The position numbers and the translations under genes were made by a program. From positions 1 through 6,809 of the forward strand of contig CALLAG010000131.1 of the NCBI GenBank assembly GCA_938002705.1: a stretch of DNA of 6,809 nt, read 5' to 3'. The DNA is from an uncultured Saprospiraceae bacterium. GTDB lineage: Bacteria > Bacteroidota > Bacteroidia > Chitinophagales > Saprospiraceae. The number at the start of each line of letters is the position of its first letter. Within the stretch, counting starts at the first letter, position 1. The notes under the pieces are model-generated. The model saw nothing but the letters and a program-made list of their open reading frames with translations, did not search any database and was not told the DNA's origin. This document shows positions 1 through 6,082 of this stretch, one piece after another.

Positions 1-2
1 TG

Positions 3-158
3 GTCTGTCTCAAGATGGGACAGAGTATACTCATAGACTGGAAGACATGGCTCATCTGCATCCTCAGCTTCGCTGCTTACTTCGGTATCAAGGGACTTAA
101 TACGGCATGGATTATTGCGGGAGGTGCAGTGTTAGGGTTTGCTTTGTCTTATGTGTAA
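3..158 (+). CDS. C-terminal fragment of a membrane protein, probably chromate transporter (ChrA family)
   Basis: This is the last 51 codons of a gene that begins before the window; the frame is open from base 3 and ends at TAA 156-158. The visible peptide has a short polar stretch ending ILIDWKTW, then two hydrophobic segments separated by GIKGLNTAW, and finishes GGAVLGFALSYV. Two closing helices with a small basic/polar loop, then an Asn-Thr-Ala-Trp and a Gly-Gly-Ala...Leu-Gly motif, resemble the extreme C terminus of ChrA proteins, inner-membrane transporters that export chromate. Only the last two helices are visible, so the family call rests on end-of-protein resemblance; another small-loop transporter is possible. 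No terminator is obvious after the stop. Confidence 0.5.
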   Translation, partial: VCLKMGQSILIDWKTWLICILSFAAYFGIKGLNTAWIIAGGAVLGFALSYV

Positions 159-272
159 TAAGTTGACCTATATGTATTAGTACTGAGATGCTTAGGATGC
201 CAGTAATATCTTCTTTTTTTCACTCAAATATGTCTTTCATGACTTTATACATAGCTTATCAGTCTGACGGAT
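159..272. other. Short intergenic spacer, nothing recognisable
   Basis: This is AT-rich DNA between the transporter stop and the KilA-N remnant. It has a T-rich run near 210-220 but no hairpin that would make it a convincing terminator. The part of the KilA-N gene that should encode the domain's N terminus is not found here, and an in-frame TAG at 252-254 closes the frame upstream of the 273 ATG. Confidence 0.4.
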
Positions 273-997
273 ATGCTTAAAGGAAAAGATGGCGCTTTCT
301 TTATTTCTGACTGGCTACGAAATAGAAACACTGTAGAGTTTTTGGGCATTTGGGAATCTGTCAATAACCCTAATTTTAATTATGGCGAATATGCCATAAT
401 TAAAAGCGAAGCAGGACTTAATAGTTATAAGATAAGCGTGAAAGAGTGGGTGGCTAAGACTAATGCTATAGGTATAACAGCAAGGGCAGGTTGGTATGGT
501 GGTACATATGCTCATAAGGATATTGCATTCGAATTTGGTTCTGCTATAAGTGCAGAATTCAATCTGTATTTTATCAAGGAGTTCCAAAGGCTTAAAGAGG
601 ACGAAAATGATCGCCTAAATCAGAGCTGGAATCTACAGAGAACCTTAGCTAAGGTCAACTACACGATACATATTGATGCGATCAAAGAACAATTAATACC
701 TAAGTTGCTACCACATCAGAAAACTAAAGTATATGCTTCAGAAGCATATATGCTTAATGTTGCATTGTTTGGTAGGACAGCGGCGGATTATAGACGAGAA
801 AATCCTAAAGAAAAAGGAAATCTCAGAGATCAAGCCACATTAGAACAACTGGTTGTATTGTCTAATATGGAAAGTATAATGCAGTACTGATCCGACAAGG
901 CTTACAGCAAAATGAAAGACTCGATCAGCTCAACCAGATAGCTATAAATCAACTGAACTCTCTACTACAAAATCAGAACATCAAGAAACTAAAATAG
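273..997 (+). pseudogene. KilA-N domain protein, N-terminally deleted and frameshifted near its 3' end
   Basis: The frame from ATG 273 to TGA 888-890 gives 205 residues. It carries hallmarks of the bacterial KilA-N family: WLRNRNTVEFLGIWE at residues 14-28, NNPNFN, EAGLNSY, WVAKTNAIGI, GGTYAHKDIAFEF, a KEFQRLKEDE helix, then a second region with TLAKVNYTIHIDAIKEQLIP and ATLEQLVVLSNMESI. KilA-N is a probable DNA-binding domain of phage and accessory proteins. Two defects are visible. Family members normally have about 20 or more residues between the opening ISLTD-like segment and WLRNRN; here IS runs straight into DWLRNRN, and no in-frame start lies upstream. Second, switching to the -1 frame at about 878 continues the family's C terminus (NAVLIRQGLQQNERLDQLNQ and onward, ending NQNIKKLK) for 39 codons to TAG 995-997. 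Loss of one A from an ATAAAT run would explain this. A truncated 205-residue product could still be made. Confidence 0.8.
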
Positions 998-1043
998 ATG
1001 CAAGGGTAGCTTAGAGACCATATAGAATAAAATTTTGAGTAAA

Positions 1044-1075
1044 AAAAATGCCCCGCTTTACAGCAGGGCATTTTT
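1044..1075. terminator. Bidirectional rho-independent terminator between convergent genes
   Basis: AAAAATGCCC at 1044-1053 and GGGCATTTTT at 1066-1075 are perfect inverted copies. An inner GC pair can extend the stem around a TTTACA loop. The A-run on the left and T-run on the right give a U-tract in either direction, so it can end both the plus-strand KilA-N transcript and the minus-strand pckA transcript. It lies 47 bases past the frame-restored KilA-N stop and 28 bases past the pckA stop. Confidence 0.88.
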
Positions 1076-1102
1076 AATAATAACTAACTAATGGAAATTG
1101 GA

Positions 1103-2722
1103 TTATAACAAAGTCTCAACGACAATTAAGGGTGCTGCTGATTTTATATCTTCAGAGATTAGATTTTCGTATTGGCTGAAATTATCGATGAACATCTGAG
1201 CCAGTTCATCTCTCTTTTCATTATACTCTTGCTTGTCTCCCCACATGTTACGTGGATGTAATATGTCATTAGGTACATTAGGACAGAAGCTTGGAATCAT
1301 AAAGTTGAAAGTAGAAAAATTAGTAAATGAAATATCATCTAACTGATTCTCTAATACTGCCGAGATCATAGCTCTTGTATGCTTCAGTGCTATACGTGAT
1401 CCTATACCGAAAGGACCTGCTGTCCAGCCAGTATTGACGAGCCATACTTTGACATTGTGCTTTTCTATTTTTTCTCCTAGTAGCTTGGCATAAGTATTAG
1501 GATGTAGTGGCATGAATGGTGCTCCGAAGCATGCTGAGAAAGTAGCTTTGGGTTCTACGATGCCTTCTTCTGTACCAGCTACCTTAGCTGTGTATCCAGA
1601 TATGAAATAGTACATCGCCTGCTCTGCCGTTAGCTTAGAGAGAGGAGGTAATATCCCGAATGCATCACAGGTGAGAAAGAAGATGTTAGTCGGGTGATCA
1701 GCTACTTTTTTCTCATGATGGTTGCACACATGATGTATAGGGTAGGAGACTCGTGTGTTCTCCGTTATCGTCGAGTCATTGAAGTTAGGTCGAGAAGTAC
1801 CTGGGAAGAATTTTATATTTTCTAATATCGCTCCTGGTTTGATAGCGGCCCAGATATCTGGTTCGTTTTCTTTTCTTAGCCCGATGCACTTAGCATAGCA
1901 GCCACCTTCAAAATTAAACATCCCTTCTTCTGACCAGCCATGCTCATCATCTCCTATCAGTTCTCTTTGAGGATCAGCAGATAATGTTGTCTTACCTGTA
2001 CCACTTAATCCAAAAAATACTGCAGTATCTCCATCAGATCCTACATTAGCAGAACAGTGCATCGAGAGAACATTCTTGTTCTTGGGTAGATTATAATTAA
2101 GTACAGAGAACATTCCCTTCTTGATCTCTCCAGTGTATGCAGAGCCACCTATTAATATAGTTTGTGTTTTGAAATTTATAATAGAAAAGTTCTCAGATTT
2201 TGTTCCATGTACTTTAGGGTCAGCCTTATATCCTGGAGCACAATAGATGGTCCATTCTGGAGAGAAATCTGAAATCTCATCGGCACCTAATCTGACGAAC
2301 ATATTATGTACGAAATGGGCACTCCATGGGTATTCTGCTATGACTCTCGCATTGACACTATAAGTAGGGTCGTTACAGATAGCTGCATCTTTGATATAGA
2401 TATCTTTGTCAGAGAAGTATTGGCATATACCTGCTCTTAGTAGTTCGAAATTTTCTGTGTCAAAAGGAATATTGATATCATTCCAATCTACTGATGGTGC
2501 TGTGATATCATCTTTGACGATGTATCTATCCTTAGGTGATCGTCCTGTAAATTTTCCAGTCTCTATAACCAAAGTGCCATTATAGGCTAATGTACCTTGC
2601 CCTAATCGGAGGGTGTGTTCTATAAGTTGCTTTGGATTAAGATTCCAGAAAGCGGACTTATAATTAGTGATGCCGTGATCGATTAATGAACTCTGAGCGT
2701 TTTTTATTCCGTGATTAGTCAT
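1103..2722 (-). CDS. pckA: Phosphoenolpyruvate carboxykinase (ATP)
   Basis: This 539-residue cytosolic enzyme converts oxaloacetate plus ATP to phosphoenolpyruvate, CO2 and ADP, the entry step of gluconeogenesis. Its length matches the E. coli enzyme (540). Family motifs appear in order: TGRSPKDRY at residues 59-67 with the substrate-binding Arg61; GEIKKGMFSVLNY with metal/substrate Lys201-Lys202; SMHCSANVG with metal-ligand His222; the P-loop GLSGTGKTT at 238-246; GDDEHGW with Asp258-Asp259 for metal and Mg-ATP; ENTRVSYP with Arg324; the mobile region GYTAKVAGTE near 376-385; and WLVNTGWTAGPFG near 427-439. No key residue is missing. The start is the ATG complementary to 2720-2722, with an A/T-rich leader and no Shine-Dalgarno. 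It is convergent with the KilA-N remnant, shares its terminator, and is divergent from the Crp/Fnr gene, which could regulate it (inference). Confidence 0.98.
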   Translation of the reverse strand: MTNHGIKNAQSSLIDHGITNYKSAFWNLNPKQLIEHTLRLGQGTLAYNGTLVIETGKFTGRSPKDRYIVKDDITAPSVDWNDINIPFDTENFELLRAGICQYFSDKDIYIKDAAICNDPTYSVNARVIAEYPWSAHFVHNMFVRLGADEISDFSPEWTIYCAPGYKADPKVHGTKSENFSIINFKTQTILIGGSAYTGEIKKGMFSVLNYNLPKNKNVLSMHCSANVGSDGDTAVFFGLSGTGKTTLSADPQRELIGDDEHGWSEEGMFNFEGGCYAKCIGLRKENEPDIWAAIKPGAILENIKFFPGTSRPNFNDSTITENTRVSYPIHHVCNHHEKKVADHPTNIFFLTCDAFGILPPLSKLTAEQAMYYFISGYTAKVAGTEEGIVEPKATFSACFGAPFMPLHPNTYAKLLGEKIEKHNVKVWLVNTGWTAGPFGIGSRIALKHTRAMISAVLENQLDDISFTNFSTFNFMIPSFCPNVPNDILHPRNMWGDKQEYNEKRDELAQMFIDNFSQYENLISEDIKSAAPLIVVETLL

Positions 2723-2907
2723 GTATCATTTTTATTATAGAAACCTGAAATAAAGATCTGCTGCAAAGAAAGGTAGCCTAATGCTTTTTCATAGTGTGGA
2801 TTTAACATCAAGGGGTCCATCGTAGATGCCTTTAAGAAAGTGTTATACTTACTATAAGTCTATGATCAATAAGCTCGGAAGTGATTATGAGTAGTGGTGA
2901 TATAATA

Positions 2908-2927
2908 GTTAAGAAAATGTTAAGAAA
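2908..2927. repeat. Tandem GTTAAGAAA pair, 11-bp period
   Basis: GTTAAGAAA occurs at 2908-2916 and again at 2919-2927, separated by AT. The 11-bp period puts both copies on about the same face of the helix, which fits paired protein contacts, but such matches are not rare in A/T-rich DNA. Its function is unknown. Confidence 0.35.
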
Positions 2928-2963
2928 TTTATATAATAATTAGTTGTATGTGTTACTGCCTCG

Positions 2964-2992
2964 TTGTAAGATGTCTGCTGCAGATAATTTAT
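2964..2992 (+). promoter_or_regulatory. Possible Bacteroidota-type promoter for the Crp/Fnr gene
   Basis: TTG at 2964-2966, an 18-base spacer, then TAATTTAT at 2985-2992 approximate the Bacteroidota -33 TTTG / -7 TAnnTTTG arrangement, with mismatches at the end of the -7 element. Transcription from here would leave a leader of about 60 bases before the ATG at 3062. The DNA is so AT-rich that a chance match is quite possible. Confidence 0.28.
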
Positions 2993-3002
2993 TTTAAAAT
3001 AA
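2989..3002. promoter_or_regulatory. Perfect 14-bp AT palindrome upstream of the Crp/Fnr gene
   Basis: TTATTTTAAAATAA at 2989-3002 is its own reverse complement. It overlaps the end of the possible -7 element, a typical place for an operator, so autoregulation is conceivable. It contains only A and T, has no Crp/Fnr-like half-site, and could be chance in this composition. Confidence 0.25.
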
Positions 3003-3061
3003 TTTTATTTACAGTAGTGGTATTGGGTTTGAGCTACGTCTTAGAGTATAAATAGCTTAAT

Positions 3062-3751
3062 ATGGACAACAATGCAAAATTTTCGTTTATCAGTCAGCTT
3101 GATTTTTTTAAGACCATAGACGATAGATACACAAGACAAGTAAGTAATCAGTCATCACTGGTGACTTATCAGAAGGGAGATACTATTTTTAATACTGGAG
3201 ATAATGTTAACTACATCTATTTTCTCAAAAGTGGATCTGTCAAAGTAGGTCTGAATACTGACTCTGATAAGGTATTAATCAAAGAAATTGTATTTGAGAA
3301 TGAGATGTTTGGCGAGAATATATTTAATGGACGTACTAATCGAAGGCATTTCGTAGAAGTATTAAGTGACGCTGAGGTACTTAAGGTCCCAGTCAATTAC
3401 TTCAGATCACTATTAGAGCATAATCCAGTGTTATGTCACGAACTGTCTAAAGTCTATATCAGTAAGCTATCCAGCCTCCAGACGAGGATGAATAATTTTA
3501 TATTTAAAAAAGCCCAAAACAGAATCTATCTATTCCTCAATGAGATGGCTAATACTAAAGGTATCAAGATAGGCATAGATGAGATATTAATTAATCATGG
3601 TCTATCCCACAAGGAAATCGCCAATGTCACAGATACTTCTCGTCAGACGGTAGCCAGAGTATTGAGCGAGTTAAAAAAACTGGATATTATACACTTTAGT
3701 GCTCGCAAGCCACACAAGATATTAATCAGAAATATGGGATTCTTAGCTTAG
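3062..3751 (+). CDS. Crp/Fnr-family transcriptional regulator
   Basis: This 229-residue protein has the two-domain Crp/Fnr plan. Residues about 15-125 form a cyclic-nucleotide-binding-type beta barrel (YQKGDTIFNTGD at 36-47, YIYFLKSGSVKV at 51-62, FGENIFNGR at 83-91), followed by the long dimer helix. A winged HTH occupies about 150-222, with LSHKEIANVTDTSRQTVARVLSEL at 181-204. In the recognition helix, SRQTVAR has Gln where E. coli Crp has Glu181 (SRETVGR), so a non-classical half-site is likely. The phosphate-binding pocket lacks Crp's Arg-Ser pair: after GE it reads NIFNGRTNRRHF, so cAMP binding is doubtful. The only cysteine is Cys125, so an Fnr-type iron-sulfur cluster is excluded; the signal is unknown. 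A TAG at 3053-3055 rules out an earlier start. It is divergent from pckA, its nearest plausible target. Confidence 0.92.
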   Translation: MDNNAKFSFISQLDFFKTIDDRYTRQVSNQSSLVTYQKGDTIFNTGDNVNYIYFLKSGSVKVGLNTDSDKVLIKEIVFENEMFGENIFNGRTNRRHFVEVLSDAEVLKVPVNYFRSLLEHNPVLCHELSKVYISKLSSLQTRMNNFIFKKAQNRIYLFLNEMANTKGIKIGIDEILINHGLSHKEIANVTDTSRQTVARVLSELKKLDIIHFSARKPHKILIRNMGFLA

Positions 3752-3852
3752 GTTCCCTCACATTATAAGTTATTATTGGGATCTTAATGATCCACGATTC
3801 ATTACTTAAGATAGATAATAGTGTCGTCAACGCCTCTGTGTAATATGGATAT

Positions 3853-4005
3853 AGGCATGAGCGTCATTTTGGATGCCACGAATGCACGAATGGTAGACAA
3901 AATCTACGTCTGCAAGTGCAAATCAAAATTAACGGATGTCAATTAGTGGTCAACGCTTGAAAGATGTAGTTTTTGGTGGCGTCCTCGCCGCCTAATCAGT
4001 AAACT
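3853..4005 (+). repeat. Composite intergenic repeat, copy 1 (most complete)
   Basis: This copy starts GGCATGAGCGTCATTTTGGA, then carries the perfect tandem CACGAATGCACGAATG (3878-3893), AATCTACGT, a GCAAATCA stretch, and the hairpin GGTGGCGTCCTCGCCGCC at 3975-3992, followed by TAATCAGTAAACT. The hairpin has a 7-bp stem with one G-T(U) wobble and a TCCT loop. It is the longest copy: its tandem block is 98 bases from its hairpin, against 37 in copy 3. The architecture resembles REP- or MITE-like dispersed repeats; that class is inferred. Confidence 0.65.
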
Positions 4006-4010
4006 TTATA

Positions 4011-4135
4011 AGGCATCAAGCATGAGCGTCATTATGGATTCCACGAATGTACGAATTGGTATAAGGACATGTTTTTGCTTTACGCAAATCAGATATTAAG
4101 TCATGCTGTGTTGTGGTGGTGTCATAGAAGCTATA
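4011..4135 (+). repeat. Composite intergenic repeat, copy 2 (hairpin decayed)
   Basis: CATGAGCGTCATTATGGATT at 4021-4040 and CACGAATGTACGAATT (4042-4057) closely match copy 1. A GCAAATCAGATATTAAG stretch near 4084-4100 matches copy 1's GCAAATCAAAATTAA. The hairpin block survives only as GGTGGTGTCATAGAAGC from 4115; the right arm is lost, so it can no longer fold. Confidence 0.55.
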
Positions 4136-4170
4136 CAAAGTATCGAAATTAATTTGAGTGCCTTAAATCA

Positions 4171-4255
4171 TATGCCTCATTTTGGGTGCCACTAATGCAC
4201 GATTGCGTGAAAGATCTACGTTGATGGTGGCGTCCTCGCCGCCATATCAATAAAC
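4171..4255 (+). repeat. Composite intergenic repeat, copy 3 (shortened, hairpin intact)
   Basis: TGCCTCATTTTGGGTGCCAC, the diverged tandem CACTAATGCACGATTG (4190-4205), then AAAGATCTACGTTGATGGTG lead into the same 18-base hairpin (4226-4243, identical to copy 1), followed by ATATCAATAAACT. Relative to copy 1 the middle is missing. The hairpin is identical while its flanks have drifted, which suggests either selection on the hairpin or more recent movement of that block. Confidence 0.6.
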
Positions 4256-4398
4256 TGTGATGGTTAGTTAAGCCTGGCTACTAGATCAGCAAAGCTCAGT
4301 CTTACTATCCTGTAAGCCTTAATCCACCTTATAATTCCTTATCCCATTCCATCCAAGACTATTTATATATCTTAGCGTTCTAATAAAATTTAGATATA

Positions 4399-5253
4399 AT
4401 GATAGATTTAATGAGCATGCCGGTGATGCCGGACTTCGGGAGCTCGGCAGTTTGGATGAGTCTACTGACACTTACTTTTCTTGAGATAGTACTTGGTGTG
4501 GATAATATCATATTCATATCTATAGCTGCAGGCAAGATTGAAGAAAAAGATAGAAAGAAAGCCACTAATATCGGTCTTGTATTGGCCATGGTAATGCGTA
4601 TAGCACTATTATTTGCTATTTCTTGGTTGATAGCTATGAAAGCCCCTTGGATTGATATAGATTGGGGATGGGTAAAGGCTGGATTCTCAGGGCAGTCACT
4701 GATACTTGTAGCAGGTGGGCTCTTCTTATTGTATAAAAGTGTTACAGAAATACATCATAAGCTGGAGGGTGATACCCATGGACAGGCTGGTGGTAAGGCC
4801 ACAAGTACATTCCAGAGTGCTATTATCCAGATAACGATTATCAATATTGTATTCTCATTTGACTCTATCCTTACTGCTGTAGGTATGACGAATGGTCTTG
4901 AAGGTGCATTAGTGATTATGATCATAGCAGTTGTATTTTCAGTATTGGTTATGATGTTATTCGCAGTACCAGTAGGTAATTTTGTCAATAAGCATCCTAC
5001 AATTCAGATGCTCGGATTATCGTTCCTTATACTGATAGGATTTATGTTGATTATAGAAGGTGGTCACTTAGCACACCTTTCTATCATGGGTAATGAGATA
5101 GGTGCAGTGCCTAAAGGTTATTTATATTTTGCGATAAGCTTCTCACTCCTCGTAGAATTCTTGAATATGAAATTGAGAAAAAAAGTTAAACCAGTACAGC
5201 TTCATAATGCAGTTGCAGAAGCTCAAAACGACGGAATAGAAGATTATGCTTAA
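4399..5253 (+). CDS. TerC-family integral membrane protein (probable metal exporter)
   Basis: This 284-residue inner-membrane protein has the TerC fold, with about seven hydrophobic segments. Family signatures are TFLEIVLGVDNIIFIS at residues 26-41, with the conserved membrane acids Glu29 and Asp35; AMVMRI near 63-68; GGLFLLYKSVTEIHHKLEGD at 106-125; and the second-half repeat INIVFSFDSILTAVGM at 148-163 with Asp155. It resembles the single-domain YgdQ/YkoY type more than Alx. Characterised relatives move Mn2+ out of the cytoplasm or supply it to secreted enzymes; the tellurite-resistance name is historical. Substrate cannot be read here. ATG 4399 gives a short leader before helix 1, but ATGs at 4411, 4417 and 4426 are also possible starts. 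The stop overlaps the next gene by 8 bases. Confidence 0.93.
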   Translation: MIDLMSMPVMPDFGSSAVWMSLLTLTFLEIVLGVDNIIFISIAAGKIEEKDRKKATNIGLVLAMVMRIALLFAISWLIAMKAPWIDIDWGWVKAGFSGQSLILVAGGLFLLYKSVTEIHHKLEGDTHGQAGGKATSTFQSAIIQITIINIVFSFDSILTAVGMTNGLEGALVIMIIAVVFSVLVMMLFAVPVGNFVNKHPTIQMLGLSFLILIGFMLIIEGGHLAHLSIMGNEIGAVPKGYLYFAISFSLLVEFLNMKLRKKVKPVQLHNAVAEAQNDGIEDYA

Positions 5254-6082
5254 GAACACATTTGATTTAAAGAAAGACATCGTATTTTTTGATATTGAGG
5301 CTACAGGTCTCAATGTTGTCAAAGATAGAATCGTACAGATAGCACTTATAAAATTCATAGTAGGCCAGGAAGAGCCAGAGCAGTTAGAGATGCTGCTTAA
5401 TCCAGGTCCAGTTATGATATCAGAAGAAGCCTTCCAAGTACACGGTATATCTCCTGCGATGGTGGCTAATAAGCCGACATTCGAGATGGCGGCACAGCAG
5501 CTATGGGACTTTATAGGAGATGCAGATCTGGCAGGGTATAACTCTGACCGATATGATATACCTATGCTTATGGAAGAGTTTGCCAGATGTGGATTTGAGT
5601 TAGATTTGGCTGATAGGAAGACTGTAGATGTCCAGAAGATATTCTACAAGATGGAACCTCGTACATTAAGTGCTGCCTATAAGCTGTACTGTGATAAGAC
5701 GATAGAGAATGCACATGATGCACTTGCAGATGTAGTCGCTACAGTAGAAGTCCTACAAGGCCAGATCACTAAGTACAAAGATGTAGACTATATGGATGGT
5801 GACGGATACACAACACCTGCACCTATCAATAATGATATCAACTCTCTTGCAGCATTCACTAATGATGCACGTACTGTGGATGTTACCCAGAGATTAAAGT
5901 ATAATAAGAACGGAGAGATCATCTTTAACTTCGGAAAGTATATCGGTAAGAATGCAGCTGAGATCTTAGTGAAAGATAAGCAGTATTACAACTGGATATT
6001 AAATAAAGACTTCTCAGCTCAGGTTAAGCAAATCGTCAAGAAATTAGTAAAAGATCATGAGCAAGCTAATCCTAATAGTTAG
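5246..6082 (+). CDS. 3'-5' exonuclease, DEDDh type, with ExoX-like C-terminal domain
   Basis: This 278-residue nuclease of the DnaQ-like superfamily should remove nucleotides from DNA (or RNA) 3' ends using two metal ions. All catalytic acids are present: FFDIEATGL with Asp16 and Glu18 (Exo I); GYNSDRYDIPML with Asp104 (Exo II); and NAHDALADV with His157 and Asp162 (Exo III, DEDDh). HGISP at 66-70 is also typical. A linker around 175-210 joins a small C-terminal domain, NFGKYIGKNAAEIL...YYNWILNKDF, like the one that follows the nuclease in exodeoxyribonuclease X-type proteins. It lacks polymerase or helicase parts, so it is a free-standing repair-type enzyme and not obviously the Pol III epsilon subunit. 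ATG 5246 overlaps the terC stop by 8 bases, implying coupled translation, and its own 3' end overlaps the lipoprotein gene by 26 bases. Confidence 0.93.
   Translation: MLKNTFDLKKDIVFFDIEATGLNVVKDRIVQIALIKFIVGQEEPEQLEMLLNPGPVMISEEAFQVHGISPAMVANKPTFEMAAQQLWDFIGDADLAGYNSDRYDIPMLMEEFARCGFELDLADRKTVDVQKIFYKMEPRTLSAAYKLYCDKTIENAHDALADVVATVEVLQGQITKYKDVDYMDGDGYTTPAPINNDINSLAAFTNDARTVDVTQRLKYNKNGEIIFNFGKYIGKNAAEILVKDKQYYNWILNKDFSAQVKQIVKKLVKDHEQANPNS

Larger units (their letters stand above)
2723..3061. promoter_or_regulatory. Divergent pckA / crp-family intergenic regulatory region
   Basis: This 339-bp stretch contains no credible gene and must hold the promoters of both divergent genes. The middle (2900-3015) is very AT-rich. 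A weak minus-strand candidate for pckA is TTG (complement of 2867-2869), 19 bases, then TATAAC (complement of 2842-2847), which would give a leader of roughly 115 bases; it matches the Bacteroidota consensus poorly. No clear Crp (TGTGA...TCACA) or Fnr (TTGAT....ATCAA) palindrome is visible. A tandem GTTAAGAAA repeat and an AT palindrome are listed separately. Confidence 0.5.
3752..4398. other. 647-bp intergenic region with degraded repeats upstream of terC
   Basis: No frame here encodes a recognisable protein. Directly after the Crp/Fnr stop a small hairpin, GGATC-TTAAT-GATCC (3779-3793), could slow polymerase but lacks a T-tract. From about 3853 to 4255 the region holds three diverged copies of a composite repeat, described separately. 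The last 140 bases (4256-4398) are unique and become very AT-rich just before terC, where its promoter should be; I could not pick a convincing -33/-7 pair. No manganese riboswitch (yybP-ykoY type) core was recognised, although such elements precede some terC genes in other phyla. Confidence 0.6.

Noticed and set aside
315..587. Minus-strand open frame of about 90 codons
   Set aside because: It lies wholly opposite the KilA-N coding frame and shows no family features; it is a shadow frame.
873..890. Programmed -1 frameshift in the KilA-N gene
   Set aside because: No X-XXY-YYZ slippery heptamer or strong downstream stem is visible, and the gene also lacks part of its N-terminal domain, so decay is simpler.
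3779..3793. Rho-independent terminator after the Crp/Fnr gene
   Set aside because: The stem is only 5 bp (GGATC/GATCC) with no following T-tract, so it is not convincing as an intrinsic terminator.
3853..4255. CRISPR array
   Set aside because: There are only three diverged repeats with unequal spacing (165 and 147 bases between tandem blocks), and spacers share sequence with each other; no cas genes are present.
3752..4398. Manganese (yybP-ykoY) riboswitch ahead of terC
   Set aside because: I could not find the conserved internal-loop sequences or the enclosing stem; the region is occupied by diverged repeats. A covariance-model search would settle it.
4380..5358. Minus-strand open frames opposite terC and the exonuclease start
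   Set aside because: They mirror well-supported coding sequence on the plus strand, and their translations are low-complexity hydrophobic or Thr/Ile-rich with no motifs.
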